Assembly (NCBI GenBank): GCA_029940115.1
Contig: JAOZRQ010000085.1
Span: forward strand, 1 to 17,142
DNA from: Desulfobacterales bacterium
GTDB lineage: Bacteria; Desulfobacterota; Desulfobacteria; Desulfobacterales; 4be13
Direction: 5' to 3'
DNA: 17,142 bases
Part shown: positions 1 to 7,157 of the stretch, piece by piece
Numbering within the stretch: the first letter of the stretch is position 1
Layout: every line of letters begins with the position of its first letter
Position numbers and translations under genes: made by a program
Notes under the pieces: model-generated
The model's input: only the letters and a program-made list of their open reading frames with translations
What the model was told of the DNA's origin: nothing
The model's database searches: none

Positions 1-29
1 CAAAAGTTGTTTGCCAAAAAGCCCCGAAA

Positions 30-102
30 AAACCCGGCTTCGCGTTAAAAATTATCAGCGATAAAATTACAACGAGCTAGAGCTGCTGGAGAAGCCGGGT
101 TT
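30..102. repeat. Inverted repeat AAACCCGGCTT, 51-base spacer
   Basis: The 11 bases at 30-40 are the exact reverse complement of 92-102. A related core, (A/G)CCCGGCTTTTT, recurs near 3870-3880 and 4726-4738, so this looks like one of several dispersed copies of a short family. The spacer holds no gene. No T-run follows, so I do not call it a terminator. Confidence 0.55.
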
Positions 103-137
103 GTTCGCCTGAAACCCACGGTAGCAAACGCATCCGA

Positions 138-169
138 ACAAACTCACAAACTCACAAACTCACAAACTT
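138..169. repeat. Tandem repeat of ACAAACTC, about 4 copies
   Basis: An 8-base unit starts at 138, 146, 154 and 162, the last copy ending in TT. It lies just upstream of the ribosome binding site (GGGAGG, about 180-185) of the Hpt gene. It is one of a set of different word repeats found in the gaps of this window. Confidence 0.8.
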
Positions 170-192
170 GATTTACATGGGAGGAAAACGGC

Positions 193-528
193 ATGACTGT
201 TCTTGATCTGGAGATCATCCGAGAGACATTGGACGACGGAGGAACTGATTTTCTGGAGGAAATGATTGACATGTTTGATGAAGAATATGCGGAACAGACA
301 GAATCACTTAAACAGGCTGCCGCGCAAGGAGACAGTGGCAATATCTCCAGAATTGCTCATAAATTCAAGGGGGAATGCGCTTCATTAGGCCTCGTTGCTC
401 TTTCAGAAAAATGTGAGGAGATTGAAATCAAAGGCAAAAATGATGACCTCTCCGGCATCGAATCCCTGCTCGGACAGTTGGAGAAAGTTTATGAACAGAC
501 CCTTTCGGAGGTAAAAGGGTTTTTATGA
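193..528 (+). CDS. Stand-alone Hpt (histidine phosphotransfer) domain protein
   Basis: A 111-residue protein made almost entirely of one Hpt helical bundle. The phosphotransfer signature AHKFKGECASLG places the phospho-accepting histidine at residue 56, followed by the usual K-G pair and small residues. Hpt proteins pass phosphoryl groups between receiver domains in the cytoplasm. The start is well supported by GGGAGG seven to nine bases upstream. It has no attached kinase or receiver. The only other phosphorelay protein here is the REC-REC-histidine kinase at 5496-7082, which lacks an Hpt domain; a partnership is possible but inferred. The rest of the sequence is acidic and amphipathic, as expected for the family, and the length is normal. 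Confidence 0.9.
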   Translation: MTVLDLEIIRETLDDGGTDFLEEMIDMFDEEYAEQTESLKQAAAQGDSGNISRIAHKFKGECASLGLVALSEKCEEIEIKGKNDDLSGIESLLGQLEKVYEQTLSEVKGFL

Positions 529-585
529 AGGTCACCATCAGGTCATCAGAGAGCGACACATTGTTCCAAAAAAACCAAGTTTTTC

Positions 586-745
586 CCTGATTATAACGGA
601 TTTAGGAGAGGCCTGTGCCCGTTCATGTTCATGAGCAACGGGCACGGGTATGTTCACGGGCACGGGCATGTGCACGTTCACAGGCACGTTCACGGGCATG
701 TGCACGGACCGAACGCGGCCCTCCCCGAAAAGCGTTATAATCAGG
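586..745. mobile_element. MITE-like element with 13-bp terminal inverted repeats
   Basis: CCTGATTATAACG at 586-598 is the exact reverse complement of 733-745, bounding a 160-bp element that fills most of the gap between the Hpt and metallo-hydrolase genes. Inside is a perfect 9-bp stem (615-623 with 637-645, GTGCCCGTT) and a low-complexity tract built from CACGGGCA, GTTCACG and GCATGTGCACG words, the last present twice. There is no coding potential. Each terminal repeat carries TATAAT reading outward. I see no clear target-site duplication. It could be a non-autonomous mobile element or a structured intergenic repeat; the ends are seen, the mobility is inferred. Confidence 0.5.
615..645. repeat. 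Hairpin, 9-bp perfect stem
   Basis: GTGCCCGTT (615-623) pairs with AACGGGCAC (637-645) across a 13-base loop, inside the element at 586-745. No T-run follows, so it is not a standard intrinsic terminator. Confidence 0.6.
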
Positions 746-824
746 TTTTTTCAAAGAACTGAGTTTCTCTGAGATGCTTTATGACTTTTTTCACCACTAA
801 CCGAATTGCAAAAGAGGTATCAGA

Positions 825-1727
825 ATGATCATAAACACACCCGGAAAAGTCACGGACAGAATCCTGCTGCTCGGCCGCAACGAGTCGAATGTCCATCTGC
901 TCAAAGGTGAGGGGGAATACGCGCTCATCGGGGGCGGGATGGTTCACATTGTCCCGGAAATCCTTGAGCAACTGGAGATGTTCGGGATCGAAGAGGAAAA
1001 GATCAGACGGATCATCATCCTCCACGCCCATTTTGACCACTGCGGCATCGTCCCCTTCCTCAAAAAACGCTGGCCCCATGCCACAGTCACCGCGTCTGCA
1101 AAGGCGAAGGAACTCTTGGCTCTTCCCAAGGTGATCCAAGGAATCGAGAAGATGAATCAGGTGCTGATCGAAAAGAATGCCCGTCAGGCGGCGGCCGAAG
1201 AACTGGGGCTTTCATTCCAAGGCATTGAGGTCGAGGAGGTTGTCAAGGAGGGGGATATCCTCCCCTGCGGCGATCTGACCATGAAGGTGCTTGACGTGCC
1301 GGGGCATTCCTCCTGCTCCATTGCCATCCATGTGCCAGAGGAGAAGGCGATGTTCGCGTCGGACGCTGGCGGGATTCCCTTTGGAGACAAGATTTTCACC
1401 GCCGCAAACTCCAATTTTGACAAGTACCAAGAAAGCTTGGAGAAGATGGCGGGGTATGAGATTGACGTCCACCTCCCGGAGCACTATGGCGCGAGAACCG
1501 GCCAAGACGGCCGAGACTTTCTCCAGATGACCATAGAGGCGGCCAAAGCGGACCGAAGCATTCTGGAGGAATGCCTCTCCCGCAACAAGGATGTGAAGAA
1601 GAGTGCGGAGGAGATCACGGACAAGGTGATGGCCGAGGCCCCCGCGGATTTCCTTCCGAGAGAGATCATCTCCATCGTCGTGGGGCAGATGATGAAGTAC
1701 CTTTCCAAGCAGATGGCGGAGGCATAG
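825..1727 (+). CDS. Metallo-beta-lactamase-fold hydrolase
   Basis: A 300-residue cytosolic protein without a signal peptide. It carries the binuclear metal site of the superfamily: HAHFDH at residues 67-72 (His67, His69, Asp71, His72), a third histidine in VPGH at 161, the bridging aspartate in FASDAG at 180, and the last histidine in LPEH at 220. The N-terminal two-thirds is the MBL fold; the remaining 80 residues are a mostly helical, charged tail that could cap or dimerise the enzyme. The substrate cannot be told from sequence: the group includes thioesterases, lactonases and glyoxalase-II-like enzymes. AGAGG lies about 8 bases before the ATG. The next gene starts at the base after its stop codon, so the two are probably co-translated. 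Confidence 0.9.
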   Translation: MIINTPGKVTDRILLLGRNESNVHLLKGEGEYALIGGGMVHIVPEILEQLEMFGIEEEKIRRIIILHAHFDHCGIVPFLKKRWPHATVTASAKAKELLALPKVIQGIEKMNQVLIEKNARQAAAEELGLSFQGIEVEEVVKEGDILPCGDLTMKVLDVPGHSSCSIAIHVPEEKAMFASDAGGIPFGDKIFTAANSNFDKYQESLEKMAGYEIDVHLPEHYGARTGQDGRDFLQMTIEAAKADRSILEECLSRNKDVKKSAEEITDKVMAEAPADFLPREIISIVVGQMMKYLSKQMAEA

Positions 1728-2267
1728 GTGAACAACAGCCTCAAATTATTAAAAAGGATTGTAAATCTTCAGGGTTACGGAAATTCCCTTTATTTCATAG
1801 GATACTATGAATCCGTGCCCTTCGGAGAATGGGAAAAAGAGGCAACTGACCTGTTCGTCAATTTTTTTTCTCAGAAGTTTGATGAGGCCGTTCTGGTTTG
1901 CTCTGTCACCCAGAGCGTCATCAAAGAAGATTTTCTCAGCAATGAAGAGCGGAAATACTTGAGAGACATGGTCAGCAGGGGGTGGATTGAATTGAATAGA
2001 CAGGATGAAGACATTCATGAAAGATTCAGGGTTTATCCCCTTGACAATGACGATATCCAAGCGGTCCGCAGTCTCTGTGAATTGATCATCAAAGGCCATA
2101 CTTACGGCCATATCTTCTTTGTGTGGGAAAAGGATCAGCTTGTGGTATATATCCTCACGAGGATGTCGGTTTCGGTCTTCTCGCTCCTCCGGGAACAAAG
2201 GGAGAATCCGCAGGATTTGATTTTCTCCGCGAAGCCGCCCGAATCGGATGCTTTGAAGTCAGCCTGA
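1728..2267 (+). CDS. Hypothetical protein, coupled to the MBL hydrolase
   Basis: A 179-residue protein I do not recognise. It starts with GTG directly after the TAG of the upstream hydrolase, with GGAGG five bases before it inside the end of that gene, so translational coupling is likely. The sequence is soluble and mixed alpha/beta in look, with two hydrophobic stretches (about 44-60 and 124-150) that resemble buried strands rather than membrane spans. There are no cysteine pairs, no nucleotide-binding loop and no signal peptide. Its only firm context is the MBL hydrolase. The last 20 residues look disordered. The reading is continuous and its bias is coding-like, so I think it is a real gene. 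Confidence 0.7.
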   Translation: MNNSLKLLKRIVNLQGYGNSLYFIGYYESVPFGEWEKEATDLFVNFFSQKFDEAVLVCSVTQSVIKEDFLSNEERKYLRDMVSRGWIELNRQDEDIHERFRVYPLDNDDIQAVRSLCELIIKGHTYGHIFFVWEKDQLVVYILTRMSVSVFSLLREQRENPQDLIFSAKPPESDALKSA

Positions 2268-2370
2268 CACGCCCTTTACCGGATTCATCCTTTCATACGG
2301 ATGATACGGAAATGCAGAGGCGGATAGCGTAAAGAAAATTTTCGACAAGGAGAAACAGAGCGAGGCATAA

Positions 2371-2717
2371 AATGACGATAGAACGGCTTCAATTGGAAAA
2401 CTTCACCGCGTTCAATGGCAGAGACGCTGGTCAGGATATTGCTGCAATTGCAGCGCGACGGCGTTCAGATGTTCATTGCCACCCATAATTATGTTCTGCT
2501 GAAGGCGTTTGACATTCAGAAAACCCCGGATGACAATATCCGTTTCCTCTCCCTGTCCCACGACGGGGAGACGGGGCGGATCGGCTATTCGGACGGAGAA
2601 AATTATCACGATATTGTTCCCAATGAGATATCAGAGGCTTACACCTATATTTATGACGAGGAAATGCGACGAAGTATCGGGGAGCTTCGGGAAAGAGGAT
2701 ATGAAAAATTATGCTGA
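2371..2717 (+). pseudogene. AAA ATPase relic with internal deletion
   Basis: The ATG at 2371, behind GAGG, opens with MTIERLQLENFTAFNG, a typical start of SMC/RecF-like AAA ATPases. After about 15 codons that frame becomes unrelated and stops at 2487. From about 2415 a different frame carries the matching C-terminal end: LLQLQRDGVQMFIATHNYVL, which is the helix after Walker B and the THN (H-loop) region, then about 70 further residues to a stop at 2717. Walker A, the signature region and Walker B are all missing, so the internal deletion also changed frame near 2412. The relic overlaps the next gene by 7 bases (ATGCTGA). The C-terminal part could in principle still be made as a 100-residue fragment from 2415, but it could not bind ATP. 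Confidence 0.75.
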
Positions 2718-3862
2718 AAAAAGTAACCATCAAAAACTACAAATCGGTCTATGACATGACGATTGATTTGGGCAGAATGAACCTATTCATCGGTGAAAAC
2801 GGATGCGGCAAGACAAATATTTTGGAGGCATTGGCAATGGCAAGTGCCTCCAAGTCGTTGGATTTGGATGTGGAAGGGCTGTATAACAGAGGGGTCAGGG
2901 TTGTCAAACCTGATCTGACCTTCAGCTCCTTTACCGGATTGAAACAGAATAAAAAGATGAGTGTTGATTTGGAATTTCAGGAAGGGGTTGAGAAGGTGTC
3001 AAGCTCATTTACCATCCGCTCAATATTATATTGTGAAGATGAGAAAGACATCTATTCAAAATGGAAGGATGAGGATCGGACGTATATGATTGATGACGCT
3101 GAAATAAACTTGCCCCAGATGCCGGATAAAGGCGATAAAGGCATTGGCAAATGGCATAAATGGCTTGTCAATGATGTTTGCAAATTGACCGAGTATCTGA
3201 TTTTCAACTTGAATGCCAAAGCCCTGAGAGGCATCGGATCGGAAAGCAAAAAGACGCCTCTGGGCATTAACGGAGAGAGTCTGGACATTCTGCTTTCTCA
3301 ATTTGCCAAAGCGGAATGGGAACAACTGACTCAACATCTTTACCTGATATCTTGGTTAGATGAAATTCTCATTGATGAAAAGGACCTTTTCAAATTCAAG
3401 GGGCACAAACTGGGCAGAAGCAATTCTGTTTTGTATTTCAAAGACAGATTTATGAGGAAAAAGGAGATGAACAACATTTTTTCCGCTGAGAACGCGAATG
3501 ACGGTCTGCTGTACATCCTATTTTATCTGGCCCTGTTCATAAGCAAAAAAACGCCGTATCTCTTTGCGATAGACAACATCGAATCGAGTCTGAATCCGAG
3601 AATCTGTCGCACACTGATCAAAGAATTGTCCGATCTTTCAAGAATCAACAACAAACAGGTGCTGATCACCACCCATAATCCTGCTGTATTGGACGGTATC
3701 AATCTGAATGACAGTGAACAGAGACTTTTTGTTGTATATAGAAAGGAAGATGGAAAAACACAACTCAAACGGATAAAAACAAAGCCGGATACGGATGAAA
3801 AGTTAAAATTGTCTGAGATGTGGATGAGGGGATATTTAGGGGGGCTTCCCAAGAATTTTTAG
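2711..3862 (+). CDS. AAA ATPase (AAA_15/AAA_21, OLD/RecF-like)
   Basis: A 383-residue ATPase of the ABC/SMC-like class. The N-terminus (VTIKNYKSV) leads into Walker A GENGCGKT at residues 28-35. A variable middle follows (about 80-260). Walker B is LFAIDNIES near residue 285, where the usual DE is replaced by DN before IES, and the H-loop ITTHNP sits near 322. No TOPRIM domain is attached, unlike true OLD proteins. The gene starts inside the end of the relic and is followed, after a 176-base gap with a long hairpin, by a TOPRIM/DUF4276-like protein. Such ATPase plus nuclease-like pairs are common in anti-phage systems (for example AbiL and PARIS). The defence role here is inferred; the ATPase call is firm. 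Confidence 0.85.
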   Translation: MLKKVTIKNYKSVYDMTIDLGRMNLFIGENGCGKTNILEALAMASASKSLDLDVEGLYNRGVRVVKPDLTFSSFTGLKQNKKMSVDLEFQEGVEKVSSSFTIRSILYCEDEKDIYSKWKDEDRTYMIDDAEINLPQMPDKGDKGIGKWHKWLVNDVCKLTEYLIFNLNAKALRGIGSESKKTPLGINGESLDILLSQFAKAEWEQLTQHLYLISWLDEILIDEKDLFKFKGHKLGRSNSVLYFKDRFMRKKEMNNIFSAENANDGLLYILFYLALFISKKTPYLFAIDNIESSLNPRICRTLIKELSDLSRINNKQVLITTHNPAVLDGINLNDSEQRLFVVYRKEDGKTQLKRIKTKPDTDEKLKLSEMWMRGYLGGLPKNF

Positions 3863-3870
3863 GAAAGGAG

Positions 3871-3997
3871 CCCGGCTTTTTCTGGGTCCTGGGTTCTGGG
3901 CGTTGGTTCCTGTTTCCGGATTGTCAATCATTATGGAATCCGGAAGCCCGGGACCTAGAGCCCAGGACCCAGAACCCAGAACCCAGAAAAAACTTGA
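3871..3997. repeat. Long imperfect hairpin element with CCCAGAA repeats
   Basis: The gap between the ATPase and the TOPRIM-like gene is a nested dyad. The inner stem is TTCCGGATT (3914-3922) with AATCCGGAA (3937-3945), 9 bp perfect with a 14-base loop. The outer arms include CTGGGTCCTGGG (3882-3893) pairing exactly with 3961-3972, and flanking A/T runs that also match. The right arm contains a 7-base tandem word (AACCCAG). The whole gap folds on itself with interruptions. It may be a MITE-like insertion, a structured RNA or a transcription-damping hairpin; I cannot tell which. Confidence 0.65.
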
Positions 3998-4038
3998 TCA
4001 TCAAGTGAAACGCTCCTCAGACGAGTCCGAGGACAGAC

Positions 4039-4716
4039 ATGTATATAGGCATCATTGCAGAAGGCAAAGGTGATCTGGCAGTCATTACGAATATTCTCAA
4101 AGGAAAACTGTCTGTTGACAAATCAGATGTCGAATATCTGCAACCTGAGTTGGATTTTGATGAAACCGATCTTCACCGGATGAGGGCGGAGCAATTCAGC
4201 AACTGGGCGATTGTCAGAGAAACCTGTATGAAAAAGAAGAAGCTATCTGATTTCTTCAGCATAGACGAAGAAAGATATGTCATCATTCACATTGATACGG
4301 CAGAAGCGGAAGAAACAAATTATGAAGTTGAAAGACCTGTGAAGCATGACAATCCATCCTATTCCAAAGAATTGAGGGATAATGTGATTGACAGAGTTAA
4401 TGAATGGCTGGAAAATCAGTTCAGCAAGGAAATTTTTTATGCAATTGCAATTGAAGAGACAGAGGCTTGGGTGCTTACAATATATACTGACAGGCAAGGT
4501 GATACTTGCAGATATAACGACCCCAAAAAAGAGTTGAACAGAGTCCTGAACAAAAAGCTTTCAAAGAAAGAGAGGAAAGTCTTGACTCTCGGCAATGAGT
4601 TGATAAAATTTGACAAATTGACCAAGAAGTTTGGAAAAGCAAAAAATCTCAGCGAATTTATGATGTTAAATGAAAGTCTTAACTTTTTCTGTAAGTCATT
4701 GGAAACGATTCAGTGA
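4039..4716 (+). CDS. TOPRIM/DUF4276-like protein, probable nuclease partner
   Basis: A 225-residue cytosolic protein with GAGGA just before the ATG. The N-terminal strand-loop IIAEGKGD gives Glu8 and Asp12, the EGxxD form of TOPRIM-like folds. A second acidic strand VIIHIDTAEAEE has Asp86, and AIAIEETEAWVL (Glu139, Glu140, Glu142, Trp144) looks like the conserved E-x-EaW segment of DUF4276 and RloB-like proteins. The C-terminal third is lysine-rich and helical, suitable for nucleic acid contact. TOPRIM-like partners of AAA ATPases act as metal-dependent nucleases in several phage-defence modules. The preceding ATPase on the same strand supports a two-gene system. Family membership rests on motif reading only, and the substrate is unknown. 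Confidence 0.6.
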   Translation: MYIGIIAEGKGDLAVITNILKGKLSVDKSDVEYLQPELDFDETDLHRMRAEQFSNWAIVRETCMKKKKLSDFFSIDEERYVIIHIDTAEAEETNYEVERPVKHDNPSYSKELRDNVIDRVNEWLENQFSKEIFYAIAIEETEAWVLTIYTDRQGDTCRYNDPKKELNRVLNKKLSKKERKVLTLGNELIKFDKLTKKFGKAKNLSEFMMLNESLNFFCKSLETIQ

Positions 4717-4759
4717 TTGACAAGAAACCCGGCTTTTTCCGGAGCCTCGTAACGAGCGA

Positions 4760-4779
4760 AACATCAAACATCAAACATC
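4760..4779. repeat. Short tandem word AACATCA, about 3 copies
   Basis: A 7-base unit is repeated immediately upstream of the pseudouridine synthase. It occupies the stretch where a ribosome binding site would be expected, and no Shine-Dalgarno sequence is visible before that gene. Confidence 0.7.
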
Positions 4780-4789
4780 GAATATAAAC

Positions 4790-5530
4790 ATGCCTCTCAT
4801 GCGACTACAGAAATTCCTCTCATCCGCCGGCTTCTGCTCCAGACGCCATGGTGAGGAACACATCACACACGGACATGTCCGTGTAAACGGCAAACTTGTC
4901 ACGGAACTGGGTGCGAAGATCGATCCGGACAAGGACCGGGTCGAAGTCGGCGGGAAGCGGATAACGGCATCCGACCCGCTGATCTACATCGCCATGAACA
5001 AACCGGCCGGGTATGTCACCAGTTGCAGTCATCCGGGGGACAAAGTGGTCATGGAGCTGATTGACATCCCAGCCCGGATCTATCCGGTGGGCCGGTTGGA
5101 CAAGGACTCAACAGGCCTTCTGTTGCTCACCAATGACGGGGGGCTTCATCACCGGCTCTCCCACCCCTCCTTTGATCATGAAAAGGAATATGAGGTGGCG
5201 GTGGCCGATGCCATATCTGACACCGCGCTCCATCGCATGGCAAAAGGAGTGATCATCAAGGGAGGCCGAACCCGGCCGGCACACGTCCGAAGATTGTCCC
5301 CGAAACGGTTTCGCATCGTGTTGAAAGAAGGGAAGAACAGACAGATCCGCCGCATGGTCAGAAAAGTGGGAAACCGGGTGATCCGGCTGAAGCGGACACG
5401 AGTGGCGCATATCCGGCTCGGAAGGCTTGTCGAAGGGGCCTGGCGTCATCTGACGGAAAAGGAGAGAAGAGCGTTTTCTGCGACAGGTTGCAACTATGAC
5501 AAAAAAGGCAAACATATTGGTGGTGGATGA
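4790..5530 (+). CDS. Pseudouridine synthase, RsuA/RluB/RluF family
   Basis: A 246-residue RNA-modifying enzyme that isomerises a specific uridine, most likely in ribosomal RNA. An N-terminal S4 RNA-binding domain (about residues 4-60, MRLQKFLSSAGFCSRR) is followed by the catalytic domain, with motif GRLDKDSTGLLLLTNDG and catalytic Asp104, and the late motif EGKNRQIRRM near 184-193. Length and domain order are normal; the exact target base cannot be assigned. Family members usually begin MRLQKFL, so the in-frame ATG at 4799 is an equally good start; neither ATG has a clear ribosome binding site. The 3' end overlaps the histidine kinase gene by 35 bases in another frame, suggesting coupled translation. 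Confidence 0.92.
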   Translation: MPLMRLQKFLSSAGFCSRRHGEEHITHGHVRVNGKLVTELGAKIDPDKDRVEVGGKRITASDPLIYIAMNKPAGYVTSCSHPGDKVVMELIDIPARIYPVGRLDKDSTGLLLLTNDGGLHHRLSHPSFDHEKEYEVAVADAISDTALHRMAKGVIIKGGRTRPAHVRRLSPKRFRIVLKEGKNRQIRRMVRKVGNRVIRLKRTRVAHIRLGRLVEGAWRHLTEKERRAFSATGCNYDKKGKHIGGG

Positions 5531-7082
5531 GGAACCGATCATCCGAGAATCGGTAAACGCGGCACTGGCGGCCGTGGGGTATCGGGTCAGAGGGGCGGCG
5601 TCTGAAAGAGAGGCGATGGATCTGCTCAGGGAACCGGTTGACGCGCTCCTTCTGGATCAGGGACTGCCGGGTGCCGCGTGTGATGAGATCGTGCGCACGG
5701 CCCGTCAGCATTCGGAAACGCCTGCCATCCTGATGTCTTCGGAGAAATCAAATCGATCCGAAAACAAAAGGCTCCGGCTCGGTGCGGACGGAATCATTTA
5801 CAAACCCTTGGATCCGCTGGAACTGCGGGCAATCACAGCGAGATGCCTGATGAATCGTCCCCGTTCTCCAGAGGCCCCAGCCTCTCCGCGCATCCTGATC
5901 ACCGACGATGACGAAATTGTCCTCCGATCCCTCAGTGACATTTTAAAGGGAAGGTACGAAATTTCCGTGACAAAGTCCCCCATAGAGGCCCTTCTGATAC
6001 TCAAACAGGGGCCCTTTGAGATCCTTCTCGCGGATCTGATGATGGAGGAGATGGACGGCATGGACCTCATCCATGCCGCGGTGAACATCCGGCCCCGCAT
6101 TCTTCCGATTGTCATCACCGCCTACGCGACCAAAAACAACGCGGTGGCAGGGTTCAAGGAAGGCGTCTATGATTTTCTGGAAAAACCATTCACGCCCGGC
6201 ATCGTTCGGCAAAGCATTGACAGGGCGTGGAAGACCTTGCGGGTGGAACTGGAGAATCACAAACTTCTCTCGGACCTGCGCCATCTGAATGAGGATCTCC
6301 GGGCGGAGATAAAAGAGCGCAGGCAAACAGAAACGGCACTGGCCATGGCCAAAGAGACTGCCGAAGCCTCGAACCGGGCCAAAGCCGAATTCCTCAGAAA
6401 CATGAGCCATGAGCTTCGGACCCCCATGAGCGGGGTGATCGGAATGATCCAGCTCGTTCTCTCCATGAAATTGCCTTCTGAGCAACGCCGCCTCCTTGGC
6501 GAAGCCCAAAAATCGGCCCGTACGCTCCTTGACATCATCAGTGACATTCTCGACTTTTCCGACATCGAAACTGGCCAGACGCAACTCGAACCGGCGCTTT
6601 TCGACCTGCGGGATATGCTTGATGAAACATTGAAAGTACCGGCCATGAAGGCGCATGAGAAACGTCTGAAGTTGAGCTGCCATGTTCAGGATGAGGTCCC
6701 GGACATCCTGCTCGGGGATGCGGCTCGGCTGCGCCAGATCATTCTCCACCTGATTGACAATGCGATCCGGTTCACCGAGATGGGGGTCGTCATCATCCAC
6801 ATAGAAGCAGAGAGAAACCCGACATCCGGCACGGTCATTCTCCATTTTGTCATCCGGGACACCGGCATCGGGATTCATCCAGAGAAGCAGCCGCTCATCT
6901 TTGAGGCGTTCACCCAGGCCGACAGTTCCCTGAGCCGAGTTCACACCGGGGCCGGGTTGGGATTGACCATCTCGGCCCGTCTGGTGGATCTGATGGGGGG
7001 AAAGATATGGGCGGAAAGCACACCGGGCGAGGGTTCCGCGTTTCATTTCACCCTTCCCTTTCAATCGGGCATGGGAACATGA
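5496..7082 (+). CDS. REC-REC-histidine kinase, cytosolic hybrid sensor
   Basis: A 528-residue soluble phosphorelay protein. The first receiver domain spans about residues 5-118 (Asp54 in LLLDQGLPG, Lys103). The second spans about 131-248 (acidic DDD at 137-139, phospho-acceptor Asp180 in LLADLMM, Lys230 in LEKPF). A coiled-coil linker runs about 250-298. The HisKA helix has His305 in MSHELRTP. The HATPase domain has N-box LIDNAIRFT (Asn422), G1 DTGIGI (Asp455) and G2 GAGLGL (485-490). There is no membrane span, PAS or GAF domain, so any input comes through the receivers or a partner. It lacks an Hpt domain and a DNA-binding output. The stand-alone Hpt protein at 193-528 would fill the missing step, but this is inferred. 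It overlaps the upstream gene. Confidence 0.93.
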   Translation: MTKKANILVVDEEPIIRESVNAALAAVGYRVRGAASEREAMDLLREPVDALLLDQGLPGAACDEIVRTARQHSETPAILMSSEKSNRSENKRLRLGADGIIYKPLDPLELRAITARCLMNRPRSPEAPASPRILITDDDEIVLRSLSDILKGRYEISVTKSPIEALLILKQGPFEILLADLMMEEMDGMDLIHAAVNIRPRILPIVITAYATKNNAVAGFKEGVYDFLEKPFTPGIVRQSIDRAWKTLRVELENHKLLSDLRHLNEDLRAEIKERRQTETALAMAKETAEASNRAKAEFLRNMSHELRTPMSGVIGMIQLVLSMKLPSEQRRLLGEAQKSARTLLDIISDILDFSDIETGQTQLEPALFDLRDMLDETLKVPAMKAHEKRLKLSCHVQDEVPDILLGDAARLRQIILHLIDNAIRFTEMGVVIIHIEAERNPTSGTVILHFVIRDTGIGIHPEKQPLIFEAFTQADSSLSRVHTGAGLGLTISARLVDLMGGKIWAESTPGEGSAFHFTLPFQSGMGT

Positions 7083-7083
7083 G

Positions 7084-7122
7084 TTGCCTGTTGGAGGTTG
7101 CTTGTTGCCTGCTGCTTGTCGC
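7084..7122. repeat. Degenerate TTGCCTG/CTTGTTGCC word repeat
   Basis: The gap after the kinase gene contains near-copies of GTTGCCTG and GCTTGT in irregular order. It resembles the other word repeats but is less regular. Confidence 0.5.
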
Positions 7123-7157
7123 CCATCGCCAGATAACGATCAACGGACAGTTAAGAT

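Noticed and set aside
3820..4008. Short open frame across the hairpin gap
   Set aside because: Its product is made of translated repeat (EPRTQNPEPR-like) and overlaps the end of the ATPase gene; there is no ribosome binding site.
5943..7064. 373-codon open frame antisense to the histidine kinase
   Set aside because: It is a shadow of the kinase gene; the sense frame has full REC, HisKA and HATPase motifs.
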